A DNA stretch of 64,000 nt from Paenibacillus sp. FSL H3-0469 (GTDB lineage Bacteria > Bacillota > Bacilli > Paenibacillales > Paenibacillaceae). The notes beneath the pieces are model-generated. The model ran no database searches, had not been told where the DNA came from, and saw nothing but the letters and a program-made list of their open reading frames with translations. Of this stretch, positions 16,357 through 25,065 are shown piece after piece (the first letter of the stretch is position 1; each line of letters opens with the position of its first letter). Position numbers and translations under genes: made by a program. The DNA is taken from contig NZ_CP150302.1 in NCBI RefSeq assembly GCF_038051945.1, positions 4,836,001 to 4,900,000 on the forward strand, written 5' to 3'.

Positions 16357-17391
16357 ATGGAAGTATTCAAGCGTTATATCGCCAATTTAACAGTCCGGCG
16401 CTTCTTGATTCTGGGATTGATTGGACTGCTGCTGTACAGTATCAGGGATATGCTGAATCTGGTGCTGTTGACGTTCCTGATCGCTTACGTGATGAACAGC
16501 TTTCAGTTGCTGCTGAGCAAGCGGATCGGCAAGTTTGTGAAGGTGAACAGCAAGGTTATCATCATCATACTGTATGTGGCGCTGATCAGCATGATCGTCA
16601 TGGCACTCGTCAAATATATGCCCAAGGTATTCTCGCAGATCAAGCAGTTAACCACCTTTCTCGGCACGCTGACCTCCGATGATATTCCGCAGAATGAAAT
16701 TATGCAGTACTTGTTCCGAAAGGTCAAGGAGCTCAATTATCAGAGCTATTTGAATCAGGGGATCGAATATGTCTTCAAAATCAGCAACTGGGGAACCACC
16801 TTCGTCCTGTCCACGATTCTAAGCCTTGTGTTCATTCTGGAAAAGAACCGGATCGTCAACTTTACCTCCCGTTTGAGAGACAGCAAAATCTCCTGGTTCT
16901 ATGTGGAGCTTGAGTATTTCGGCAGAAAGTTCATCTCCTCCTTCGGCAAGGTCATTGAAGCGCAGATTCTGATTGCGCTGTTCAATACTTTGTTTACCGT
17001 GGTCGGGCTGTGGGTGCTTGGTTTCTTTTTCGAGCCGTTCCCGTATCTGTTTGCCCTCTCTATTATGATCTTCATGCTCAGCCTGATTCCGGTCGTTGGC
17101 TTTGTCATTTCACTGATTCCGCTGTGCATTATCGGCTATAACACGGGCGGACTGGTGCTGACAATTAACATTCTGGTGATGATTGCCATTCTCCATGTCA
17201 TTGAAGGCTACTTCCTGAACCCTAAGCTGATGTCCTCCAAAATGAACCTGCCGATGTTCTACACGCTCGTAGTGCTGCTGTTCTCCGAGCATTATATCGG
17301 GGTATGGGGACTGATTCTCGGGATTCCGATCTTCGTCTTTTTCCTGGATATCCTGGATATCAGCCGGGACAATAAGCCTTCACTGGAATGA
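16357..17391 (+). CDS. AI-2E family transporter (UPF0118)
   Basis: A 344-residue membrane protein. Hydrophobic segments include FLILGLIGLLLYSIRDMLNLVLLTFLIAYVM (two spans), VIIIILYVALISMIVMALV, a central amphipathic region, then GKVIEAQILIALFNTLFTVVGLWVLG and PVVGFVISLIPLCIIGYNTGG; the C-terminal VLLFSEHYIGVWGLILGIPIFVFFLDIL is a family signature. Such proteins are exporters of small hydrophilic or amphipathic compounds; in the family some act in autoinducer-2 release or Na+/Li+ transport. AAGGGA lies 3 bases before the ATG at 16357, with GGAGAGG farther up; the upstream ATG at 16336 is poorer. It is monocistronic. Confidence 0.88.
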   Translation: MEVFKRYIANLTVRRFLILGLIGLLLYSIRDMLNLVLLTFLIAYVMNSFQLLLSKRIGKFVKVNSKVIIIILYVALISMIVMALVKYMPKVFSQIKQLTTFLGTLTSDDIPQNEIMQYLFRKVKELNYQSYLNQGIEYVFKISNWGTTFVLSTILSLVFILEKNRIVNFTSRLRDSKISWFYVELEYFGRKFISSFGKVIEAQILIALFNTLFTVVGLWVLGFFFEPFPYLFALSIMIFMLSLIPVVGFVISLIPLCIIGYNTGGLVLTINILVMIAILHVIEGYFLNPKLMSSKMNLPMFYTLVVLLFSEHYIGVWGLILGIPIFVFFLDILDISRDNKPSLE

Positions 17392-17493
17392 CGCAGCTAA
17401 TTATATAATCCGTAGTACGCATAGGGCGATATTCAACCTGCACAAGGTTCGGGTATCGCCTATTTTCATATTAAGCATTGGAGGAGACATAAG

Positions 17494-18507
17494 ATGATCA
17501 GATATCCGGTATTAGAAGCAGAAGCCGTTATTGGTGTAACTGCACCCTCATCTGGAGTGGGGGAGGCGCTTCGTGAACTGCTTGAGCTGGCTGTAGAACG
17601 GCTGCAAAAAAGCGGGTACGGCGTAGTCTGCGGACCCACAGCGTGGACACAGGAGAAGGCCAAATCAGCCCCGGCTGCTGTACGTGCCGCTGAATTCAAC
17701 AAGATGATGGCCGATGAGTCCATCGGACTCATTGTGCCTCCCTGGGGCGGGGAGCTGCTGATCGAGATGCTGGAGCAGGTGGACTTCGGCAAGATGAAGT
17801 GTAAATGGATTCTCGGGTATTCCGATATCAGTGTGCTGCTGCTGGCTGTCACTCTGAAGACGGGGATGGCTACAGCCCATGGTACGAACTTCATCGACCT
17901 CCGTGGGGAACAGACAGACCCGGTAACTGCCATGTGGGAGAAGGTATTGTCTACGCCAAGCGGCGGTGCTGTAGTTCAGCAATCCTCACAGCAATATCAG
18001 CTGGAATGGGGAGGCGAGCCGTCGCCCTATGTGTTCAACCTTACAGAAGCGACTAGCTGGAAGACGGTGGGCAATCAAAAAGTGACGATGCAGGGCCGCC
18101 TGCTGGGTGGCTGCATTGACGTTATCCGGCATCTGATCGGCACCCCTTACGGAGATGTCCGGCACTTCCAGCAGCACTATATCAACAACGAACCGATTCT
18201 GTGGTACTTAGAGAACTGTGAGCTGTCCGTGACCGACCTGCGCCGCTCCCTGGTGCAGATGAAGCTGGCGGGCTGGTTCGAGCATTGCAGCGGCCTCCTG
18301 TTCGGCCGCAGCGCGGCTAACCGCCCTATGGACAACTATACCGTAGAGGATGTCTACCAGGAGCTGGCCGATGAGCTGGGCCTGCCGGTCGCATACGATA
18401 TCGACTGCGGACATCTGCCGCCGCAGGTTACTTTGATCAATGGGGCCTATGCAGAGGTAGTGGTTGGGGCAGGTAAGGGAACGGTGACGCAGCACTTCCG
18501 GGAGTAG
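17494..18507 (+). CDS. S66 family LD-carboxypeptidase-like peptidase
   Basis: A 337-residue protein of the MccF/LdcA fold. IGVTAPSSGVG at the N-terminus and the nucleophile elbow GYSDISVLL (Ser about 110) with the preceding GLIVPPWGGELLIEML are clear. The second domain contains GRLLGGCIDVIRHLIGT, LWYLENCELSVTDLRRSL (catalytic Glu) and DIDCGHLPPQVTL (catalytic His). So the Ser-Glu-His triad is intact. LdcA enzymes cut the LD bond of tetrapeptide stems in recycled peptidoglycan; MccF-like members hydrolyse peptide nucleotide antibiotics. No signal peptide is present, so it acts in the cytosol, and either activity is possible. GGAGGAG precedes the ATG. Confidence 0.9.
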   Translation: MIRYPVLEAEAVIGVTAPSSGVGEALRELLELAVERLQKSGYGVVCGPTAWTQEKAKSAPAAVRAAEFNKMMADESIGLIVPPWGGELLIEMLEQVDFGKMKCKWILGYSDISVLLLAVTLKTGMATAHGTNFIDLRGEQTDPVTAMWEKVLSTPSGGAVVQQSSQQYQLEWGGEPSPYVFNLTEATSWKTVGNQKVTMQGRLLGGCIDVIRHLIGTPYGDVRHFQQHYINNEPILWYLENCELSVTDLRRSLVQMKLAGWFEHCSGLLFGRSAANRPMDNYTVEDVYQELADELGLPVAYDIDCGHLPPQVTLINGAYAEVVVGAGKGTVTQHFRE

Positions 18508-18757
18508 AGGAACTTAGTAATATGCTCCTACGAACTCTAATTTCCGCCTGTTCCCATACCATAATCAAACCTCTCATAAACAGGTATATTCGTCATATAT
18601 AATGTGAATTTATGTCGAATTTAGTTGAAAAAAAGTGATGGGATTATTCAAGGAATGCTCTACGCATAGCTGGCATCCTGTATAATTTATGAATATACAG
18701 ACAGCCATAGCTGCCGATTCCTGAGCAGTGAATCCCTCACGAAAGAGAGTAGTGACT

Positions 18758-19642
18758 ATGAAATCCATCGCCTGGGTGACTGACAGCACCAGCACCATTG
18801 ATTCTGAATTCGCTATGAATAACCATGTGTATATCGTTCCCCTCCGTCTAATCGTCAATAATGAATGTTATAGAGAAAATATAGATATTAACGCCGATCA
18901 GTTCTATGACAAAATGCGGCAGCAAGACAAGGTGGGCAGCTCCCAGCCGCCGATTGGCGAGTTCGTGGAATTATACGAGCGTCTGAAGGAAGAGTATGAC
19001 GAGATTATTGCGATCCACTGTTCCTCCGAGCTTAGCGGGACCTTCAACACCTCGATGCAGGCGGCGGATATTGCTGGAGTGAACGTAATGGGTATCGATT
19101 CCAAAGTAGGTGCATACCCCATCCGTGAGATGCTGCTGCGCGGTATTCACTGGCAGCAGGCAGGCTGCTCTGCACAGGAGATCAAGCACAGAATTGATAA
19201 TATAATTGAGGAAATGTCCTTCTATATCATCCCGGCCAGTCTGAGCCAGCTGCACCGCAGCGGACGGCTCTCCGGCTCTCAGTTCCTGCTGGGCCAGCTG
19301 ATGCGGATTCATCTGCTTCTGCGGTTCGATGAGGGCAAAATTGTCGTCGTTGATAAAATCCGCACCTTCAAGAAGACGAAGCAAAAGCTGCTGGAGACCA
19401 TCCAGGAGGAAATCGGCCGCTTCCAGGATGTATGTATTATGCACGCGAACAATAAAGAAGAGGCGCTGAGCCTGGAGTGGGCTATTAAGGCCATGTCCCC
19501 TTCGGTGCGTACAGAGATTATGCCCTTTATCCCGGTGGTAGGTGCTCATATGGGCGAGGGAACACTGGCGCTGTCTTGGATTAACCGTACGGCTCTGAAT
19601 AGTATTGATGCTGAGGATGAAGTGCTGGAGTCTGTGCTCTAG
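18758..19642 (+). CDS. DegV family fatty-acid-binding protein
   Basis: A 294-residue protein with the DegV opening SIAWVTDSTSTIDSEF and YIVPLRLIVNN, then YERLKEEYDEIIAIHCSSELSGTFNTSM (the SS-LSGT motif that contacts the fatty-acid carboxylate) and GIDSKVGAYPIREML, ending in the C-terminal DegV domain (LSQLHRSGRLSG...GEGTLALSW). In the family, FakB-type proteins present bound fatty acids to FakA kinase for exogenous fatty-acid use. The ATG at 18758 is preferred; the longer frame to 18728 has no good start site. The next gene starts 15 bp later and is probably co-transcribed. Confidence 0.9.
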   Translation: MKSIAWVTDSTSTIDSEFAMNNHVYIVPLRLIVNNECYRENIDINADQFYDKMRQQDKVGSSQPPIGEFVELYERLKEEYDEIIAIHCSSELSGTFNTSMQAADIAGVNVMGIDSKVGAYPIREMLLRGIHWQQAGCSAQEIKHRIDNIIEEMSFYIIPASLSQLHRSGRLSGSQFLLGQLMRIHLLLRFDEGKIVVVDKIRTFKKTKQKLLETIQEEIGRFQDVCIMHANNKEEALSLEWAIKAMSPSVRTEIMPFIPVVGAHMGEGTLALSWINRTALNSIDAEDEVLESVL

Positions 19643-19657
19643 AAAAGGAGCGGAACG

Positions 19658-20215
19658 ATGTTCTTATATCATTATTATGATGCATCTGTAGGCCCGTTTG
19701 TCAGTCTATCCGATTTGCCGGGTGATCAGGCGAGGGCAGTGCTGGAGACGATTAAGCAGACCAAACCCAAGGCACAGAGCGCCCAAAGACACGATAAGTA
19801 TGTGGAATATCGGCGGAACTGCGAGAGCATCATCCGGTCGGAATTTATACGTAAGGGCGGTCTGGTCCAGCGGTCCTCCCCGCATTATATGGTAGTTGAA
19901 CACAGTCCGTGGCTAAGCACGTGGTTCGAGAATGGCGCATCGCTCAAGATTCCGATAGAGGATTTTGATGTGAACACGATTTCTTTTACCTATGGGGACT
20001 CCATGCCGACCTTCAGCCCGCTGATTAACGATGGCAAAGAGTACAGGCACACCCTGTATACCTATTCCGAGATCGTGAGCATCATTGACAGGTACGGATT
20101 ACCGCAGAATTGGAACAATGACGGAAAATACGGTCCCGAGCGGTACGTCGAAGCGCATGTCTGGAGTGACGGGGCGGTTAGGCGGTACCTGAGCGAGCGG
20201 AGCTGGGCCCGATAA
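19658..20215 (+). CDS. Hypothetical protein co-transcribed with degV-like gene
   Basis: A 185-residue cytosolic protein that I do not recognise. It begins MFLYHYYDASVGPFVSLSDLPGDQARAVLETI and shows a YRRNCESIIRSEFIRKGG helix, SPHYMVVEHSPWLSTWF, an IPIEDFDVNTISFTYGDSMPTF strand pair and RYVEAHVWSDGAVRRYL. There is no signal peptide, Cys pair or nucleotide-binding loop. AAGGAGCGG lies 7 bases before the ATG. It is 15 bp after the DegV gene and ends in a strong hairpin at 20236-20272. Confidence 0.75.
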   Translation: MFLYHYYDASVGPFVSLSDLPGDQARAVLETIKQTKPKAQSAQRHDKYVEYRRNCESIIRSEFIRKGGLVQRSSPHYMVVEHSPWLSTWFENGASLKIPIEDFDVNTISFTYGDSMPTFSPLINDGKEYRHTLYTYSEIVSIIDRYGLPQNWNNDGKYGPERYVEAHVWSDGAVRRYLSERSWAR

Positions 20216-20235
20216 TGTAGTATCGAAGTAACCAG

Positions 20236-20272
20236 AAAACGGCTGGATCAGGGAAACCTGACCAGCCGTTTT
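20236..20272 (+). terminator. Rho-independent terminator, repeat copy 1
   Basis: AAAACGGCTGG and TCAGG arms pair with CCTGA and CCAGCCGTTTT around GAAA. It is nearly identical to the hairpin at 24656-24692, with similarity continuing into the ATGGAAT that follows. Confidence 0.85.
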
Positions 20273-20422
20273 GTTATGGAATAGTATTATTATCAAGACT
20301 TCAATCTAAATGATAACAGAACTCAAATGAATAGTCTAGTAATTTATGGGCGAAATGCTAACATAAGGTTACCGGTAAAATAAAATGTGAGTGCGCACTG
20401 ATACATGAAATGGAGTCTGCAT

Positions 20423-21538
20423 ATGAAGGGTTTAGACTTGAGCGAGGAGTTCTATTGGGAGATTGTGAGGCCGCTGATCGCCAGACGTTTCCCGCAGCTA
20501 ATGGAGAAGCATGCTGCCGGATTGATAGGATATGGTTCGGATGTTCTGGGTTATGATGACGTTCTTTCCAGAGATCATGAATGGGGGGCGAGGTGCTACA
20601 TTTGGCTGCTGGACCCGGATTACGATAAATATGCAGTAGGCCTTGACCAAGCATTCGATGAAGAGGTGCCAGCCTTGTTCAAAGGATATCCCTCCCGGTT
20701 TTCGGTAGATGAATCTCATGAGGTGCTTGTACCCTACAATGGGCGCAACAACCTTCATCATATTGCAATTACCAGCGTCTCCCGGCACATGCACATCCAG
20801 TTGGGACTGCTAACCCCATATCCATCCTTATACGAATGGTTAGTCATTCCCGAGCAGAAATTGCTGGAGTGGACAAGGGGACGAATGTTTACAGATCCCA
20901 TTGGGGAAATGACAGAAGTGCGAAGAGGACTGGCTTATCTGCCCGATGAGATATGGCGGTACAAATTGAAATATGCCTGGAGTTCATTCCGGCAGCTGTA
21001 TGTGGCAGGACTTGCTGACTTCCGGCGCGAACCGTTGTCGGCCAGGTTGCTTATCAACCGCATGGTGGAGCAGGCAGTTCAATTGATTTTTCTCTATAAC
21101 AAAAGACTCCGGCCTGGAACCTACAAATGGATATCCAGGGAACTGGCGCAGATCAGCCCGGAGGTTAGCCGGCAGGCCAAGCAGCTTGAAGCCATCTTGC
21201 TGGAACCTTCGGTTACTAGGGCGGTTGGACAAATTGAAGAGATATTAACGGAATTAGTGAATCAACATAACGCGATGAAGCTGACGGATCATATTGAGCT
21301 TCAACCCTCCATTTTCTACGCAAGAGGCTTGCAATCCTATTCTTATATCAATTTGGAGGATGCTCTATTCGCTGCGCTGCCCAGAGAACTCCAGCAGCTT
21401 GAAATCCCGGGTGCGCTGGATCAGTTTATTACAAGTGATCACGTGTTGATCTGGGCGGATCATTATTCCAAATTCGGGCCAGTATACAGTGCCAAGTCTG
21501 AGATTGAGAGAACTGGGGTGGGGGATATGATTGTATAG
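20423..21538 (+). CDS. DUF4037 domain protein (nucleotidyltransferase-like)
   Basis: A 371-residue protein with the DUF4037 signature GYGSDVLGYDDVLSRDHEWGARCYIWL at about 40-66, a Gly-Ser...Asp-x-Asp-like pattern seen in nucleotidyltransferase folds. Later parts are helical: LLEWTRGRMFTDPIGEMTEVRRGLAYLPDEIWRYKLKYAW and the RLLINRMVEQAVQLIFLYNKRL segment. It is soluble with no signal peptide. Such proteins are related to antibiotic or tRNA nucleotidyltransferases, but their substrates are unknown. GGAG lies about 9 bases before the ATG at 20423. It is monocistronic and ends in a terminator. Confidence 0.85.
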   Translation: MKGLDLSEEFYWEIVRPLIARRFPQLMEKHAAGLIGYGSDVLGYDDVLSRDHEWGARCYIWLLDPDYDKYAVGLDQAFDEEVPALFKGYPSRFSVDESHEVLVPYNGRNNLHHIAITSVSRHMHIQLGLLTPYPSLYEWLVIPEQKLLEWTRGRMFTDPIGEMTEVRRGLAYLPDEIWRYKLKYAWSSFRQLYVAGLADFRREPLSARLLINRMVEQAVQLIFLYNKRLRPGTYKWISRELAQISPEVSRQAKQLEAILLEPSVTRAVGQIEEILTELVNQHNAMKLTDHIELQPSIFYARGLQSYSYINLEDALFAALPRELQQLEIPGALDQFITSDHVLIWADHYSKFGPVYSAKSEIERTGVGDMIV

Positions 21539-21572
21539 TGAAGAATGCGCTTCGTGCAGGCAGCCTTTAGGC

Positions 21573-21602
21573 TATCAAGCTTATGCTTGATGGTCTTTTT
21601 TT
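21573..21602 (+). terminator. Terminator after DUF4037 gene
   Basis: ATCAAGC and GCTTGAT pair around TTAT (21574-21591), followed by GGTC and seven T at 21595-21601. Confidence 0.8.
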
Positions 21603-21783
21603 AATCTTTCTCCTCCAATATTCCAATTTATACAATTTACTAGTATCAATATACATAGTAAATTTTCATAGTCCTATTGTAGAATCAAGAAGTTGTCGAA
21701 TTATGGAGCGATATTCCATCCTTGGAACTCTGTAGGGCGATGGTTATTTATGAATTTTTTAGAGAAAGAAGGGGGAAAAAATT

Positions 21784-24651
21784 TTGTTATTCCAAGCAGC
21801 ACGCCGTAAACTCAGTCTGGTGATGGTAATTGCCCTGCTAATAAGCAGCCTTACGCCACATCTGGTGTTCGGGGAATCCGCGCAATTGAAAGATATCGCA
21901 GGCTCTTATGCTCAGAAGGAGATTCAATCCTTAACAGAAGCAGGAATAATCTCAGGGTATGAAGATAATACCTTCAAACCGAATAAGGCTATGTCGCGCG
22001 CCGAACTGGCGAAAATTATAGTCCTGTCGTTAGGCTTGGAAGTAAGTGGTGATCAGGCCGCACCATTCAAAGACGTTGCCGCCACCAGCTGGTATCGCGG
22101 TTATGTGGGAGCGTTGGTGAAGGCAGGCATCACAGAGGGGACATCGGCGAGCACATTCAGTCCTAATTCGAGTGTAACCCGGGAAGAGCTGGTTGTATTT
22201 TTCATCCGGGCCTTTGAATTAGATGAAACAGCGAAGAAGCTTCCGCTTGGCAGCAAGCTGTCCGATATGTCAGAGGTGTCTGAATGGGCAAAAGCTCAAG
22301 TATCGCTGGCCTTCAACAATGGGTTCATCAACGGGGTTCAGGGCATTGACGGCACGCTGAAATTCAAACCTAAAGAGCGTGCAGAGCGCCAGGCTCTGGC
22401 CCGTCTCGCATATGAGTTCAAGACGAATAAGGCAGTATATGTTGAGAAGTCCAAGCAGCTTCTTGCTGAAGAGACTGATAAGGGTAAGACTCCAGTGGTA
22501 ACTCCGGCTCCCACAGCGACACAAGCTATCCGTGATACGTCTGTGAGTGCTCCGGCAGCCCCGGGTCCAGGAACGCCAGCATCGGCAACACCTGTACCAG
22601 CAACACCGGCACCAGCGGAGCCGACTCCAGTACCCGCTACTCCGGAACCGGTAACCCCGGCACCGGCCAATGCTCTCCAGGTTGTAGTGAACGGCGAGAG
22701 TACAGATGCTATTTATGCTGAAGAGTCCACAGAAGTTATTTTCCGCTCGTCGATTCATGCGGCAGAGACCGTAGCTGCAAGTGTCTATCAGGTAGATGAC
22801 AGCGGCAAAGTGATGTCACAGATTACCCTGCTGCACGATGATGGTCAAGAAGTTCATGGAGACAGCCTTGCGGCAGACGGACTCTATAGCGGCAAAGCAG
22901 TATTATCTGAAAGCACGGAGGGTTACATAAATCTCCAGGCCTTTGCTGGAGATGTGCCTAGCAGTGCAGTCCTTAAACTGTCTGTACTGAAGCATCTTAC
23001 AGATGAACAGCTTGCACAAACAGAAATGATTGAAAATAATACACAGAGTAAGCTTGATCAACTGGCTGCTTCTACTGGTAATTTGCAAAAGGCCAAGGAA
23101 GAAACAGTGGCTTGGCTTCAAACCCAGGACGAAGTAGAGCATGCAGGAATATCGGGTGAAGGAGGAAGCATCTGGTATTTGCTGGACAACGGGATTCTGG
23201 GCGGAATCTCCTCGGCCCCTGAGAATACAAAAGGGTTAAGCAACACTGCAGAAGAGGCCGCTTCCAATAATACATTGACGGCGCTCACGCAGGATGTGGA
23301 ACAAACCGTAGCTACCATAGGAAGCCAGCAGGTTGCTGTGGTCTCCCCGTTCTACGGCACACTTCCATCTTCGACGGTGTATGACGCCGTATATCAAAGC
23401 TTCGAGCAGTCGAATTACCCCTTCCTAGTGGAGAGGGTAAAGGACAGCGCAGCGGGCGTTAACTTCTTCAAAGGTCTTAATCAGTATGGTGTGGTGGTCT
23501 TAGATTCCCATGGGGATACGTACTATGATGAGATTGTGCTCCAGAAATTTCATGATAAATACGGTGTTGATTTCAAATATGCGGGACCGCAGGCCATATT
23601 CCTGACCGGAGAGAAGGCAACGGCAGAGAACAACAAGACCTATGAACTGGATCTGAAAAAGGGCAGACTGGCTATCATATCGGGCTATTATGCGATTACA
23701 CCTTCCTTCATTACACGGTACAATGATATGCTTCCCGGCACCATCGTATATAACGGCAGCTGCCGCAGCGCATACAACGATTCCATGGCGGATGCGTTCA
23801 TCAACAATGGGGCCAGCACTTATTATGGTTACACCGATTATGTAAAGCTTGCTTATGATCAGGTCATTGCTCCATCCGTATTCAACGCCTTGAACAATGA
23901 GAATATGACAACCGGACAAGCTTTTGAGGCAGCAGTAACTGCTCACGGAGCCAATGACGGGTTGGCAGCATTCGTCATGAAAGGCAGCAGCATTGGTACG
24001 AAGACCGAAGGGATCATCAACGGAACCTTTGAGAACGGAAAGTGGACCGGCTGGAATGGAAACGGAGATGTCCGGGTCATCTCAAAGCTGGGGCCGCTTA
24101 AGCCTACAGAGGGTAAATACATGGCGATTATCAGTACTGGCCTTGGGTTTGAAAACAATGACAAGGGAGGATATGACTACAATTCGAATAGTTATATCGA
24201 GCAGAGCTTCATGGTCCCGGCGGGAGCCACAACCTTGTCGTTCGATTACAATTTCATTTCTGAGGAGCCGAAGGAATATGTTGGAACCAAATATAACGAT
24301 ACATTCAGAGCAACAGTAACTTCCAGTGTATACATCAATCCGGCTTCCCTCGTGACCTCACACTTGAATGGCGGACCTACGGTGACATCCAGTGTCTACG
24401 GACAGGAATCTGTGATTGTCGGTAAGGAATCGATTAATGAATCCACAGAGTATTGGATTGATGCGAATAAAGTAGACGTTAATTTCTACGGCGGGGATGA
24501 TACGGCCTACATGACGAATTGGAAGCATGTCCAGTTTGATGTGAGCCAATTCGCCGGCAAGGGCTCCATTGTCCTCAGGTTCCATGTATGGGATCAAGGT
24601 GACAGCATCTATGACACGGCAGTATTGATCGATAATGTAATGTTGAAATAA
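21784..24651 (+). CDS. SLH-anchored surface protein with caspase-like His/Cys core
   Basis: A 955-residue exported protein. A signal peptide (LSLVMVIALLISSLTPHLVFG) is followed by three SLH domains at about 34-200, each with the FxD..xW....V..L...G motif, which bind pyruvylated cell-wall polymer. A Pro/Thr/Ala linker (about 240-300) leads to a beta domain and then a clan-CD-like region: VVVLDSHGD with His576 and VYNGSCRSAYND with Cys660, then MADAFINNGASTYYGYT. This is the caspase/gingipain arrangement of a His after one strand and a Cys after another. A C-terminal beta-jelly-roll-like domain contains LSFDYNFISEEP and a KYNDTF loop. The start is TTG at 21784, with AAGGGGG about 10 bases upstream. 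It may be a surface protease or a decayed one; its substrate is unknown. Confidence 0.85.
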   Translation: MLFQAARRKLSLVMVIALLISSLTPHLVFGESAQLKDIAGSYAQKEIQSLTEAGIISGYEDNTFKPNKAMSRAELAKIIVLSLGLEVSGDQAAPFKDVAATSWYRGYVGALVKAGITEGTSASTFSPNSSVTREELVVFFIRAFELDETAKKLPLGSKLSDMSEVSEWAKAQVSLAFNNGFINGVQGIDGTLKFKPKERAERQALARLAYEFKTNKAVYVEKSKQLLAEETDKGKTPVVTPAPTATQAIRDTSVSAPAAPGPGTPASATPVPATPAPAEPTPVPATPEPVTPAPANALQVVVNGESTDAIYAEESTEVIFRSSIHAAETVAASVYQVDDSGKVMSQITLLHDDGQEVHGDSLAADGLYSGKAVLSESTEGYINLQAFAGDVPSSAVLKLSVLKHLTDEQLAQTEMIENNTQSKLDQLAASTGNLQKAKEETVAWLQTQDEVEHAGISGEGGSIWYLLDNGILGGISSAPENTKGLSNTAEEAASNNTLTALTQDVEQTVATIGSQQVAVVSPFYGTLPSSTVYDAVYQSFEQSNYPFLVERVKDSAAGVNFFKGLNQYGVVVLDSHGDTYYDEIVLQKFHDKYGVDFKYAGPQAIFLTGEKATAENNKTYELDLKKGRLAIISGYYAITPSFITRYNDMLPGTIVYNGSCRSAYNDSMADAFINNGASTYYGYTDYVKLAYDQVIAPSVFNALNNENMTTGQAFEAAVTAHGANDGLAAFVMKGSSIGTKTEGIINGTFENGKWTGWNGNGDVRVISKLGPLKPTEGKYMAIISTGLGFENNDKGGYDYNSNSYIEQSFMVPAGATTLSFDYNFISEEPKEYVGTKYNDTFRATVTSSVYINPASLVTSHLNGGPTVTSSVYGQESVIVGKESINESTEYWIDANKVDVNFYGGDDTAYMTNWKHVQFDVSQFAGKGSIVLRFHVWDQGDSIYDTAVLIDNVMLK

Positions 24652-24655
24652 CCGT

Positions 24656-24692
24656 AAACGGCTGGATCAGGGGAACCTGACCAGCCGTTTTT
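24656..24692 (+). terminator. Rho-independent terminator, repeat copy 2
   Basis: AAACGGCTGG and TCAGG pair with CCTGA and CCAGCCGTTT around GGAA, followed by a T-run. It matches the terminator at 20236-20272 almost base for base. Confidence 0.88.
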
Positions 24693-24863
24693 TAATGGAA
24701 TGAGCATTCAGGATCACTACATAGCCTTGTGCAACCAAGAGTTGCAAAAGATATTTAGAATACTCAACTTACACTCGATTTCGATATCAGCTCCACTATG
24801 CTACTATCGGCTGTGTTAAGAGTGATAGTGGAGTGGAGGTGTCGTCACGTTGATAGATAATAA

Positions 24864-25058
24864 TATAGCCGGGCAGAATATATTGAACTCAAAGGGAAGC
24901 ACCTGGGGAAGACTTACTGTGTCTACAGTCCGAGCCGTTTTGCAGCAGAATGGTTATATCACCGCTATTCTAATTTGATTGTACCGATTCTTGAAGATAT
25001 CACAGGCACATCCAGCCTTAAGGTCGAGTTCTGCTCTATGGGAGCGTGGGACATCGAC
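24864..25058 (+). pseudogene. Remnant resembling DnaA domain I (DnaA_N)
   Basis: A frame open from 24864 to 25136 has no start codon and two TAA codons just upstream, but about 50 residues read like DnaA domain I: AEYIELKGKHLGKTYCVYSPSRFAAEWLYHRYSNLIVPILEDITG, then SSLKVEF. The DnaA pattern is a hydrophobic strand, a Pro, then F-A-x-x-W-L-x-x-R-Y and an I-x-x-x-L-x-x-ITG-x-x-x-x-V-x-F helix and strand. The same domain occurs in some HTH proteins of Bacillota. The rest of the frame runs antisense into the flavin reductase gene and looks random. It is best read as a 5'-truncated relic. The 414-bp gap holds little else: a CTCCACTAT/ATAGTGGAG inverted repeat at 24791-24833 and TGCAAC/GTTGCA at 24730-24746. 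Confidence 0.5.
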
Positions 25059-25065
25059 CTAAGGA

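Noticed and set aside
22500..22680. Frames inside the SLH protein linker
   Set aside because: The Pro/Thr/Ala repeats produce Gly/Ala/Val-rich and Cys/Arg-rich shadow frames on the other strand without start sites.
24850..24978. A 42-codon frame starting TTG with a good ribosome site, resembling a serine recombinase end (STVRAVLQQNGYI)
   Set aside because: The other frame of the same stretch gives a longer and better DnaA domain I match, so the recombinase likeness is probably a shadow.
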